From positions 1 through 64,000 of the forward strand of contig JABYQN010000012.1 in NCBI GenBank assembly GCA_022606135.1: a DNA stretch of 64,000 nucleotides, read 5' to 3'. How positions within the stretch are numbered: the first letter of the stretch is position 1; each line of letters opens with the position of its first letter. The DNA is from Fomes fomentarius. Lineage: Eukaryota > Basidiomycota > Agaricomycetes > Polyporales > Polyporaceae. The translations under genes were made by a program, and so were the position numbers. Shown one piece after another: positions 44,919 to 56,022 of this stretch. The notes under the pieces were generated by a model. That model was not told where the DNA came from and did no database searches. It worked only from the letters and a program-made list of their open reading frames with translations.

Positions 44919-47461
44919 ATGGAGCAATCACAATTCTCACCTAACACATCTCCCCCACGACCTCCAGAGGATCATGGCCGGAAGCCACCAGGGATGGTAT
45001 GTCGATTTCTCACTCAGATGTGATGCTTGGTGCTCGATCGGCCTCGCTGTGTTTGGCCTCCATTGTGCAACTGTAGTCTACTCGTCAGACTTCATGCATA
45101 GCTAACGAGTTGATTTTGTAAGAACGCCCCGGCGGAGAAGGAGGAATGGCCTGAACTACTCCCTGAAAGCTGGAAAATCCCGTCTGAAGGGGTATGTGAG
45201 GTGCTCTGTTTGTGTTTGTCACAATCACACATCAATCCATGTAGGATCGCTGGGACGAGCGTGAGAACGACTTCACGCCGGAGGAAAAGAAAAAGGCTTG
45301 GGACGAGACCGCCAAGATTGTCAAGGACTACAGTGACGAGCTTGTCAAACGCTGGAAGGAGGAGATCGACACCCTCCTCGTCTATGTGTGTACTCGCTTA
45401 TCCAACTTCACGTCGACTATGAATGCTCATATGCATGCATTAAAGGCGGGTCTATTCTCCGCCGTGCTCACAGCTCTCATAGTCGAATCGTACAAGCTCC
45501 TCTCGCCCCCTCCACCTGACCCTGTTCTCGCCGCACTCCAGCAAATTTCCGTCCAGCTCAGCAGCTTCTCCGTCAATCCTTCCTTCGTCAACTCTACTCA
45601 GCCGAGTGTATCCCAGGTTCTCCCGCCTCCGCCTCCCGCACCTCGCTGGGCCGTATGGCTTAATGCGCTATGGTTCTCGAGTCTCATCTTCAGTCTCTCG
45701 GCCGCATCGGTCGGCATCATGGTCAAGCAATGGCTGAACGAGTACAGCACCGGGCTCATCGGTGATTCGCGACATTTCGCTCGCCTCCGCCAACACCGCT
45801 TGCAAAATCTGGAGAAGTGGCACGTCGCAGAGATTGTCGCAATCCTCCCGATTCTCCTTCAGATTGCGTTGGTGCTGTTCTTTGGAGGCTTACTCGTTCT
45901 ACTGTGGGGCCTCAATTCAGACATTGCTGCAGTCGCATCAGCGCTCATTGGTCTTCTATTTGCCTTCACCATTGGTACATTGCTCATTCCTGTCTTTCGA
46001 GCCGATTGCTGCTATCTATCTCCGCCGGTCTACGTATTCTTCGCCGCCCTACGTCCTGCGAAGGTCGCAGCTTTCCACCTGCATCGGATAATGTGGAGCG
46101 AGCTATGTCGTCTCAGGAATCTAAAGTATTCGGATGATGGCCGCCGTGCATTTTCGGACTGGGTTGAGGAAAACTGGACAGTCAAACCCTGGACGTTCAC
46201 ATGGCGAGGACGCGAGCTCCACCAAATTTCTCATTCCTCATTTCACCTCGATGTCACAATGGTGACGAAGGCGTATGCTACCACCATGGACCAGTCCTAT
46301 CTCGACGACTATGCCACCATTTGCTTCTCCGACTTTGGGGAGCCATCGCAGGTTGTAGACTGCTACCGAGGACTCGTGTCTGACATGGATCGTCATCAGC
46401 AGGACAAAGCTGCCATCCCTCTGACCATACAGAGTGATCTCTGGCTTACAGCGAAAGTGGGGGTTATGCGTGGTCTGCCCGATATGGACCGATTCTGGGA
46501 GCATGCCTACGACCCCTGGAGAATACCTACTGGTGCAAGCAGCCACTGGTACAACCACCTCTGGGCCAATACCCTGATCAGGGACAACATTTCCGTTGCA
46601 TACCAGAAGGTCACGCCTCTGGGGTGGTACAGAAGTATCCACTACAATCATTGCAGCAACGCAATCAGAAAACGTGGTGAGCCATCCATCCATCTCTACA
46701 TGGTGCATGTGCTGGTCTGATGCTCAGTGTGACATCAGCTATACGTGTCGTTGAGCAAGAACTGCGGGAGCATGGCCAGAAAGCAGAGAATGAGTCCCTT
46801 GAACGGTGCTCAAAGGGTCTGTACTTGCTGCTCAACTGGGTGGGCGCAAGTTCCAGCGCGAACAACGCAGAGGAGATCGAAACGGCGAAGGTCATCCGTG
46901 CGCTCACGCGCCATGGGCTGCTTTGCCACTTCACGTGCTATACCACCGGGGCTGGCAAGACGCTTTCACTCGTCGACAACGATACCCAGTTTATAATCTC
47001 AAGGCTACGCACACTCTGCGAAGATCGAGATCCAGACTTCATGACTACTGAGCTGGTCGACGCGCTCATGCGTCTTTATGAAGTGCACGAGGAGGAATTC
47101 GAACATTATACACGGCGTTGGGATCCAAAGGACGAAAAGAGTTGGATCTTAAAGCTTAGCTGTGGGCATGAGGGATCTAGCGCAGTGCGTGTTTTTGTAG
47201 ATGTTTCATTGATCAGTATGCTGATAAGACGATCAGCAAGCACACATCGAGGGTGAAAACCCTAGGCCCGCCGACACCCAGACACCATTTTCCGTGGACA
47301 GTGAGCGGGAAGCTGCTATTATTGCCGAGGATCCAAAGGATTCCTCCCCTCTTCTAGATATTCATATTCATGCACCATCCGAACGTGACCATCGGGCAGA
47401 GGAGCCCGGGGAGCCTGAGTCTCTCATAAATCCTTGCCCAACCTCGTCCTCATCGAACTGA
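44919..47461 (+). CDS. DUF6535-type four-helix membrane protein
   Basis: Exons 44919-44996, 45123-45191, 45245-45385, 45446-46676, 46739-47184 and 47237-47461 give 729 residues in consistent phase. After a proline-rich N-terminus and the conserved segment WKEEIDTLLVYAGLFSAVLT come four predicted membrane helices, at about 97-115, 165-190, 215-245 and 250-275 (LNALWFSSLIFSLSAASVGI, VAILPILLQIALVLFFGGLL, ALIGLLFAFTIGTLLIPVF). The motif MVKQWLNEY and the SRHFARLRQHR segment are typical of this agaricomycete family of unknown function. The C-terminal half is soluble and ends in an acidic serine-rich tail. The short exons 1-3 were fixed by splice phase. An identical copy begins at 62606. Confidence 0.85.
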
Positions 47462-50400
47462 GTGCGCAATCTCAGAATTGACCTCGTACAGCTCGCACAT
47501 TCTCCACGACCTCCATGCTCCCTAGCACTCTCGCTTCCTCCCTGTCCCAGTGACACTGCGCTTCATCGAGGGAAGTGCCCACTGAGGGGCACTTGCGTCT
47601 TTTCTCTGATCCTCATCCGCCTCCACATGTGCCCCGTTCTCTCTCGCAACACAACCGTGTACAAGAATCTATAAGCCTTTGTAGCCTTACACCTGCTTCA
47701 TCACACACCCAGCCACCCTCAGTCATCCTCGACGCATCCTCGCACATCAAACCCGCTGCAAATACTGGCAGGATGTCGTTTCCTTCACTTCAAGTCCCAT
47801 CTCCTCCCGCTGTCGAGCTCTCTGCATTTCGCTTGACCGTGTTGACATGGTCACTCAAATTCGACCTCGTCTACTCCTCCTCGATGTCACTGGACGTCAC
47901 TAAATGCACACGCCGACCTGCTCTGCTGTGCACAATCCTCAGAGATCCCACCCGCGCATGAGCGTCCCCAATCCCCTCGCCCCACCACGGCATCCCGTGT
48001 TCGTCGCTGCATCCCATCTCCTTTAGACGTCTCCGTTGGTCCTTGCCTTCATTATGGTTCTGTCTCCATCTCATCACTTTGACTGCCTATATCATGTCTT
48101 GTGAGCCCTTTCCTGCAGATGTGTCGTTCGATTTACGTTCCTATTCCTGAAGTTGATCCGCCATACGCTTTCCTCGCGTTTCGACATCCTCGTTAGCTGC
48201 CTATTCATAATGACTCGTAGACTGAACACGTTCTTGTCTGGTCCTTCTATATGACTCAGTCTCTTGCACGTTTCGCACTATGTACTACTCTGACTTCTCC
48301 CTGTACAACCATATCTATATAGGGCTTCTCCGACCTTGAACGACAATGTATTCACCGACGGAGTACATGCCGTCGGATGTCCCAACCCATGCACGGAATA
48401 TTTTATGATACTTGGCCCTCGTTGTCTACTTGTCGACCTGAAAATCCGTCTACACGACACTGTTTTGGTTCATGAGGGAGGAAACGGGATCTTGCGTCCC
48501 GAAGCAGGACATAGCAGGTACACGAAGGCGCATAAGTATGTCCGCATTGCATTCGGACTCCTTAGACACCGCACTTGTTGACAACATTCGCTCATGGCCG
48601 GCGCACGAGCGCATAACGAGACAGTCTTCTTAGCGTGTCCTTGCACCAACTCGCACAGAGGGCAGGGAGCGTTGGAAACATGGCAACTTCATGTCTTGCC
48701 CGGAACACCTTGAGCCGACAGCGTGCCACAAGACTAGCTATAACAAGCGATACGTAGAGCAGGGCAAGATTGAGCATACAGAACGCGGGATCAGAAATTC
48801 AGGGTGCGGTGAGCTCCAGATGACTCTAGATATGACTAGAGAAGTCTGGACTGTGTTGCGAAGTGCTGGTCATACCTCACACATTCTATGAAGGTGCGAC
48901 ATTGCGTGCGTGTACCCGTACAATATCATAACAAGACATGCCTCATGACGAGTAAGAGGATGTCCATATACTAGTAAAGGCTGCGCAGAGATGGCTGTAT
49001 GCGCTCTGGATGAAGTTTGTTCTCTTGACGTCGATTGCGTAGGACTGGGAATAGTACAAAGAGTTCATAGCCGCGAGGCCGAATGAAGTGCAACAGGGAG
49101 ACTGAGGGGTACGAAGACCTCGCCTGGAACGAATGTGTGCTCGATCAATATTCGCACTGAAGTAGCATGATATCGCCATGTACAGCCCAGGGAAGCTTGG
49201 GATTGGAGCAAGGTGAGAGAGCCTGCATCGCCGTCGGAGATGTCCCACAGTTGGAGTAGGGAAACAGGGAGTGACGACACACCGGCGGCGGTGGGATGGA
49301 TATGGAGAATTGCCACGGATAGGCGGGGGATGCCGAGTAGGGAAGTCGGTGAGCGATGACGGCGGAGCAGTGACCCTGTGAGCAGTAACCGAGATAGAGA
49401 GACTCTGGACGAGCAGCGCCTGTCCCTGCTGCGAAGACAATAGCCACCACGTGTTACGTGCGCTCCCAAGTGACACAGCGATGACGTAGACTTCGAACCT
49501 TGTTGTACAAAACCCTGGACGCCGGTCGGTCCGGCACTACACACCCTCAATTGGAGGTTTGCTGGTCCTATATACGCCATAGAAGTAGCGGAACCGCTGC
49601 AGACACCGGAGGGCGAGAGCCAGCGTATGCACACTGTCTATGACTGTGCCGGGGTGGGATCTAACTAGGATCTAACTGCGTGAGGGTGATATCGGGTCGC
49701 TACAGTGAGTTGGTGAGCATTCGCATCAAGACGGGCTCCCTGGAGCATGTCGTACATCTTGTCATGCTTGGCATCCCAACTGCGTGTATGGTCGGGTTAG
49801 CGGGGAGATCAGTCAAGTTGTTACCGTAGATTAGGTACCTTGTGCAATCCGAGCTCTGAGGGAGAGGGGAATGAGACGTGCACCGCGAGGCTTGCGCCCA
49901 AACATACGGGCGTAGCTCGCGGGTGGGTGTCGTTTGAGCGCAAAGAATGCGACTGGGTTCGCTCGCACTCCAGGGCGCTGGTCTGGTCCAAGCAAGCTGG
50001 GATGCGCTTCGGTATTCGATTCCCGGAAATTGGATGTGGAACTTGAAGAGAGCTAGACGACGCAGGCACTCACGCGCCCACGCGCCCTTCCACATCCGGT
50101 CTCCCGCCGTTTGAGCATATGGTCTGGGGAGTGTTCGCTTCTCCCACTTTGCGGAACAACACTGCACCTTACTGAGGTGAAGGATGAAGAAGGCGAGTGT
50201 GAGCGAAAACACTGCAGCCCATCCTGGTAGAAGGGACGTCAGATCAGACCAATTCGCAAAGAGCGATTTTGTTGCTCACTAGGAAAGACTCTAGAAGGCC
50301 GAGGCCCGGGACATCGAGAACCAACAAGAGCTGGACGCTTCCTGGGTAGTGAGCACTTGCAAGACTCAAGCGCGAGCGCCGCGATGTCGACTCAGGTAGC

Positions 50401-50786
50401 CGAGCGCCAGCCTGTCTCGGGCCAGAGGTGGTAGGAGATGTCTCAGGAATGAGCGTGTACAGTCTCTGCCTGAAGTAGAGGTCGCAGACGTCTACTCGCC
50501 TTACATGATGAGACGGGGAGAGCGCGAGACCGTAAAGCGCAGCCAGATCCCCGCGAAGTTTCCCTGTATTCACAGAGCGTGTCCACGTCTTCACCAGTGA
50601 ACCAGTGAACGTTCGAGGTAGCGGAGGCTTGGAAACAACCAGCGAAGGGTCATGAAGTCACTGAAGACTTGAAGCGCAAATGCGGCGGAGTTTGGGAAAT
50701 CGTATGCTAGTTTGATAGGAGTAGAATCCAACGTACCATGAGGTCGATAAGGTTCCCTCTTCCGAGAGACAGAAGACGTCTATTCG
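47462..50786. other. 3.3 kb without a supported gene, end of duplication unit 1
   Basis: A frame at 47575-47961 (proline/serine-rich) resembles a further tail of the DUF6535 gene, but no phase-consistent splice joins it. On the minus strand, 49.69-50.6 kb has short frames with plausible splice sites and one hydrophobic stretch (AAVFSLTLAFFILHLSK). These may be remains of a gene but match no family I know. No transposon ORF or RNA gene seen. Confidence 0.35.
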
Positions 50787-51715
50787 ATGGCAAGGCGCAG
50801 AAGGCTGCGTATACGCTGCACAGGGTCAAGATGGAACTTGATGAGGCGGACGAGATGGTGCGTGTATGTTTCCTTCTGGCGGCTTCTTCTGGGTGTTTTG
50901 AGTGCATGGTTGCGGGTGCGCGGAGGAGGTGAGAAAGCGGTGGAGGGCAGGTTTGACTTCTGCGCGGCTGATTGTGGATCTTTGGAGTCGCTCGTCCACG
51001 CTGCGTCCACAGCTCGTCCGACCCTCATCTTCAGTCTGGCGGTCTACGCTCACTCCAGACTGTCCACCTCGACTGTCCACCTCCTTCTCAACTCCAATCT
51101 CGCTATCCTTAATCCACGTACCAGTCCTGGATCAAAGCCACGAGAACAGGCCTCCAGCAATACAAGAAGTTCTCTAAGATATGACGCGCAGGCCTCCCGC
51201 GCCGCGCTGCTCGCCTGTCCTGGCCTGAATGGCACGCCCGCGAGCGACGAGCCGTATGGCGCGACGAACGACAGGAGTCACCGCCGGACGCGGTTGCTGG
51301 CGGGGACGGTACTGTTAGAGGATAGTTACAGCAAGTTGCAGGACAGTCAGCAGATCGCGCTGGAGACAGGAGCGGGGTGCGGATGAGCTTGATAGTGCAG
51401 AGGGAGCAGATTCAGAACATGCGGGATACGGTGTGTGTCCTTGTTGGTTGGAGTTATGTAGTTTGTGGCTGCAACGGGTGGATACCGCCATCGACCGCGC
51501 ACACTGAAGATGCTTATGTAGACGGTACGTCTGCCTCCCATGGACTTGCCCTAGCGCATTCATGCGCGTTGACTGAGGTGACCATCTCGCTCAGCCTCGC
51601 TCACGGTTACACCCTTGCCGCTCCCAGGTACCAGTAGCACGTGGTCACCGCGGCGATCATCGTCGTGCTCATCTTTCTCATCCTCGTCATCCTCTACTAC
51701 AAGTTCATATCGTCA
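50787..51715 (+). pseudogene. vti1 remnant
   Basis: Matches the end of vti1 exon 1 (ggatgaggcggacgagatg-like sequence at about 50838-50856), most of exon 2 (from about 51121), exon 3 (51471 onward) and exon 4 with the membrane anchor (about 51630-51710). Lesions seen: no start region, the first about 50 nt of exon 2 missing, TGA replacing the codon after SLRY/SK (about 51181-51184), a small insertion before the RTRLLAG segment, and TAG in exon 4 (ccagtagcac instead of ccagcagcgc). Not expected to make a working SNARE. Confidence 0.85.
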
Positions 51716-53369
51716 AGCACGGTTTGGCGCCCTTCGTGGAGTCGCGCCACGTTTGGACTGCCCTCAACGCGAAACCCGCCAGTTCCAAGCTGTCATCGTC
51801 GAGCAAGTTGTCGACGGCATACAGCCTCGACTAGAAATCTGGACGAGGAGGCCAACCCACCCCGCGCCACCCCATTTGGAAGTGTGCGCCGGAACTCGAC
51901 CACGCACAGTCCGTGCTTCGCGAGCCAAGGCGAGATGGGGACTGGAGTCCCGCTCTCTCCCGTTCCCTTCACTCCACGTCCCCCGCCGGCTCATCTCCTC
52001 CTCCAACCAGTGCACGACTCCATCTCCCTGACTAGCTTGCACGGAAAGCGCAAGGAGTCACGTCGAATATTGCACACATCTAAGTGTGTGGTATTTCAAC
52101 AGAGCATTCGTGCTGTTCGGGCCGGGCGACGCAACAGGTGTTCGAGATGAAGGGCGTGAAGCACAACGTACGTCCTCCCTTCCCGCTCATCAATACTTCC
52201 GAGTCTTTGTATGGGTCCTGGCCGTTTGCATTTTCAGTTTTGTCAGATGGCACGGTTGTCATTTCTATGGCGGTGCGTTTACCTGATGCCCTCCAACATC
52301 CGATTGCCCGCTCAATCCCCCTCCCCCCGATCCCCCAATGCGACTCTCAATCTATCATTCTCCGTATGCATGCTCACGCTCACGCTTGCTTCCTGCATGG
52401 GCGATATTTGGCCCTGTCCTGACAAATGGCTACAACTCTTGAACCGACTGCCAGTTCTCCTCCCCAACCAAGGCAGTCGCCTATAAGGTCTACCTGGATC
52501 AGTTCGTCTTCACCCTATGTCCGTTCCCTTTCTTTGTCGATCTCGCCGGCACATGGCTCTCCGTGCAATACCCCGCTGTCTAGCAAGACCTGGGCAGATC
52601 TCCGAGGTGTCGCGCATGCGACGTGGATTGAATGCAGTTACCTGATGTCGACGGACGGGTCAGGGCATGGGTGGACACAGCGCGAATATGGGCAGCGAGA
52701 CTCTTGCAAAGATTGTGCCACGGCCACGCATTTCCTCACTGTCAAAGCCAGACGCCGCAAGCGGTCAGCTACGTTGCTTGGTAGGCGGCAAGATTACGTT
52801 TCTTCTCCTCGCTTGGTCCACTCTATGCCATCCTGCCACTCGATGCTCACCCAATCTCCTCTCTGGGTGTGTATATGCAGGTGTCGTCGCCATGTTCTTC
52901 GGCAGTCTTACGCTGCTCAAAGGCAAGGGAGTCAACGACGCCAAGGAGCGTATACAGGAGGTCAGTTCTCATTCTCTCACCTAGAGATCGCACGCTGATG
53001 TGCCACCTCTAGGCATATGTCCCGACAATCATCCGTAACTGGTACGTACACTAATCCTCATCCTGGGCGTGTCACATCGGCTGAGTACTTTTCTTCGCGC
53101 GCACAGGGGCGTGTTCATCCCGACCCAAATCGTGAACTTCGCGCTCGTGCCGCATCATCTGCATTTCGTCACCATCGGTGTCATCTCGCTCTTCTGGAGT
53201 GCGTCCCTCCATTGTCACATCCTCTCCGTCTTCCGGCGTACTGATGAGATCGCTGCGTTGCTTGACAGATGCATCCCTGAGCTCTGTGAATGCGAAGAAG
53301 CAGGTCGAGATCGCCGCAGAGCACGAGCACGCACACACCCTCGAGGACTCGGAGAAGAAGGACGGGTAA
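51716..53369 (+). pseudogene. mpv17 copy with decayed 5' half and preserved 3' half
   Basis: The upstream block, a truncated exon 2 (FVLFGPGDATG-like, with an internal deletion) and exon 4 with a 1-base insertion (ctgccagttctcc against ctgcagttctcc) are degenerate. Exons 5-8 (52881 to the TAA at 53367-53369) read intact with family motifs (NWGVFIPTQIVNFALVPHHL, FVTIGVISLFW) and good splice sites. Only one copy of the intron-4 104-bp repeat is present. No usable start codon was found for a full protein. Confidence 0.82.
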
Positions 53370-53556
53370 GATACATATATCAGTACATCGGGACCTTGCT
53401 ACGGCATGTTGCAGCCCACCGTTGCTCATATATACATTGAGTCTGTAGATTGCTACTACGTCCGACACATATAGACCATAGACGAATCAGCGAAATATCC
53501 TAGAGAGTGTTACGGGGGCAATGCAGCAGGACTGAGACCGTATGTCCACATATGCG

Positions 53557-56022
53557 CTAATGAGCTACAGTAGTAGTTGCCTCTGCAAGAACGTCCAAGT
53601 GTCCGATATCGCGAATGTAGACTGTCCCTCCTCATCTCCGTAGACCAACATCTGGCTGTCTTGAGTGAACAAACCGATAATCGGGCAGGTGATGAGATTG
53701 AAGGTGGACAAATGCATGCCATCGCTCGCCCTCCTCAGATGGAGTGTACAATCCCATGAGATGCTCGTGGCGAACAAATGACCGCAAGGAGAAAACCACA
53801 TCCGGCACACCCACTCGCCGTTGGCGTGCGGTGTGATTCCACCTTGCGCGACGGGTGCATTTGAGTATACCCTGTCAACGATAGCAGAGTGCCACATCTT
53901 GCCCCTGTAGCCGATGAAGGATTTCTGAGTCGCCAGGTCGGATACAGCAATCAATGGATCTTCCTCGATCGACAACCCGGGCGTGGGGAGTCCAAGCGGC
54001 ATATGACGGGGCGGTGAGGGTGTACCAAAGTCCATGTCCCACATTGTGATGCTGGTACCATCAGCGTCCAGAATGGCGAGCAGGCTCCCATCGGAGGAGA
54101 TCAAGTGCTCTAGAAATTCTTCGCGCACGGTCTCCATGGGCTGGTGACGATCTACCAATCGCACAAGGCCGCGATCGTGAGAGAGTACGTCGCATCCGGA
54201 GGGACGACAGATGGAGGAGTTGTCAAGCCGGATCCAGTGCGTTCTTTCGATGGCACGGTATACCAACAGAAGAGTCGCTTTGTCTCGGTAGTGATAGCAG
54301 ACACAACGAGAGTTCCATCCTGCAACCACGCCATGCATGAAGTTTCGGATGTCTTCCCGGAGTCGAAACCTCCAAGGATTCCGAGCAGTGTGCTGGTGGG
54401 CACGCTCCAGATACAGATCTCTCCAATGTCCGCGAGAGAGGCAATATACCTGCTATCCGGCGAAAACTGGAGCTTGTAGGTATCCTGGTCGGTATACCAG
54501 TCGACAGCGACTTCAATGTGGGCCGGGCCTCCGTGCCCTCGCTCTACCCTCCAGAGTATGAGGGTTTTATTGTCTGATGCGCTCGTGATCCATCGACCAT
54601 CGGGCGATGCAGCTAGAGCATCCACCGTGCCATCATGGCCGTAACTGTCCGGCTCTGCAAGGTCGTCCAGGTCTGAAGTGCATAGCGGGCTCAATCAGCA
54701 TCAGGACGCAATTCAATTGAAGACCTCTCACCTCCCTGACACTGGACTTTGAACGGGCATTGTTTGTGTAGAGTGGAGAATATACACTGCAGTGTCCGAG
54801 TCCACAATTCTGTCCGTTCTCGCCCGTTGCACCTTGGCATGAAGAGTACACGACTTGGATTAAGTCTAACAGCTGATTCCTCGAATTGTTGACATGCTTC
54901 TGCTGTCTCGTCTTTCCGGATGTCCGCAAAGACTGTGAGGTAACGCGTCTTATACTTTAATTCGATGGTCAGCACGTCTAGACGGGCAAGGGAGTTGAGG
55001 ACATTGGTCGCTAGTTCGATCATAGGAGTAAACAAGTGCATGTCTACTGGCAGGAACAATCTCAACGACCGCAGTCTCTCCAATCTGGAAATGAGAGACA
55101 GGATCGGATCTACACAGACGAGAATGTTAGCTGAGGCCTTGGAGCGATATAGGTGGGATGGCAGAAGGTGATAGATAGTACACGAACCATTCGTGGCCAC
55201 GACGTCGAATGTGAGGGTCTCAATTGTGGATTGTAGCATCTTCAACAGAAGATCTGCGCCTCGTGTCACAACGTTGATGAGCTAAGAAATGTCGTGAGTC
55301 TGAGGATAATCATCATACACAAGGAGGTCGGATTACACATGGTCAAAGACTCAACGTGCAAATTGGAGCGAGTAGATTGATGCACGTGTCCACCTCTTCA
55401 GGGTCTTGCCGCATTTTGAAACCAACATCCTCACAACGCAGCTTCCGCAGGGCTGGCATAGATGAGACCAGCCTGGTGCAGTCGACAGGAGTGACAAAAG
55501 TCATTTTGATCAGGTGGAGTTCCCGCACGGTAGTAGCAAGTCTTCGTATGGTCGCAAGTGCCGTGCGGTGGTACGCCGGGCCGAGGTATAGGTATAATTC
55601 CGGTCAATCACTGGACCACTCGATGTGATTCTGCCACTGAACTTCCAACAAACCAAGTTCGGAAGTGAGGTCAAGAGTGGGACCGGCACCATCTGGAATA
55701 GAAACGCCGGCTCGTGATCATTCTTGTCATCAAACAGCTTGGCGCGGAACGTGAGGGAGCGCACAAGTGGAAGTAGATGGGGAGATTGAGACAGTGATGT
55801 GCAGAGTGAAAAGAGCTCATCCTTCGTCGTGACGCGGATGGCAGCGAAGAGGTGATAGCGAGTTCGGGGAAGCCAGCGACGGGATGTCAAGGCGCATCTC
55901 CGAAGGGCACGGATGTCGTATTGAAGTTTGTCAATGATGCGTTCCTCAACTTCTACAGGGAGGGTAGCCACTGCAGCAGGGAGAGGGGATGTTGTGGTGG
56001 ATGTGAGAGACGATGTCGACAT
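53557..56022 (-). pseudogene. F-box/WD40 copy with several single-base frameshifts
   Basis: Copy of 35855-38324 with about 98-99 percent identity by eye. The ATG equivalent is at 56022. Four one-base deletions relative to unit 1 lie within the coding region or at its exon edges: near 55580 (gccgggccg against gccggggccg), 55365 (attggagc against attgggagc), 54177 (gatcgtgag against gatcggtgag) and 53628 (gtccctcc against gtcccctcc). Each is a shortened base run. Any one breaks the frame, so the copy is either a recent pseudogene or carries consensus errors. Confidence 0.8.

Larger units (their letters stand above)
31870..50786 (+). repeat. tandem segmental duplication, unit 1
   Basis: Unit running from inside vti1 to the point near 50787 where the same order of sequence starts again. 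The offset to unit 2 is about 18.90 kb at vti1 exon 1, 17.70 kb at the F-box/WD40 gene and 17.69 kb at the DUF6535 gene; the drop reflects deletions in the second vti1-mpv17 segment. It contains vti1, mpv17, the F-box/WD40 gene, a gene-poor stretch and the DUF6535 gene. The unit-specific part near 47.5-50.8 kb cannot be compared because the window ends inside unit 2. Confidence 0.88.

Noticed and set aside
49690..50600. Possible minus-strand membrane-protein gene
   Set aside because: Several frames with plausible splice sites and one hydrophobic segment exist, but I could not build one phase-consistent model with a start and stop, and no family is recognised.
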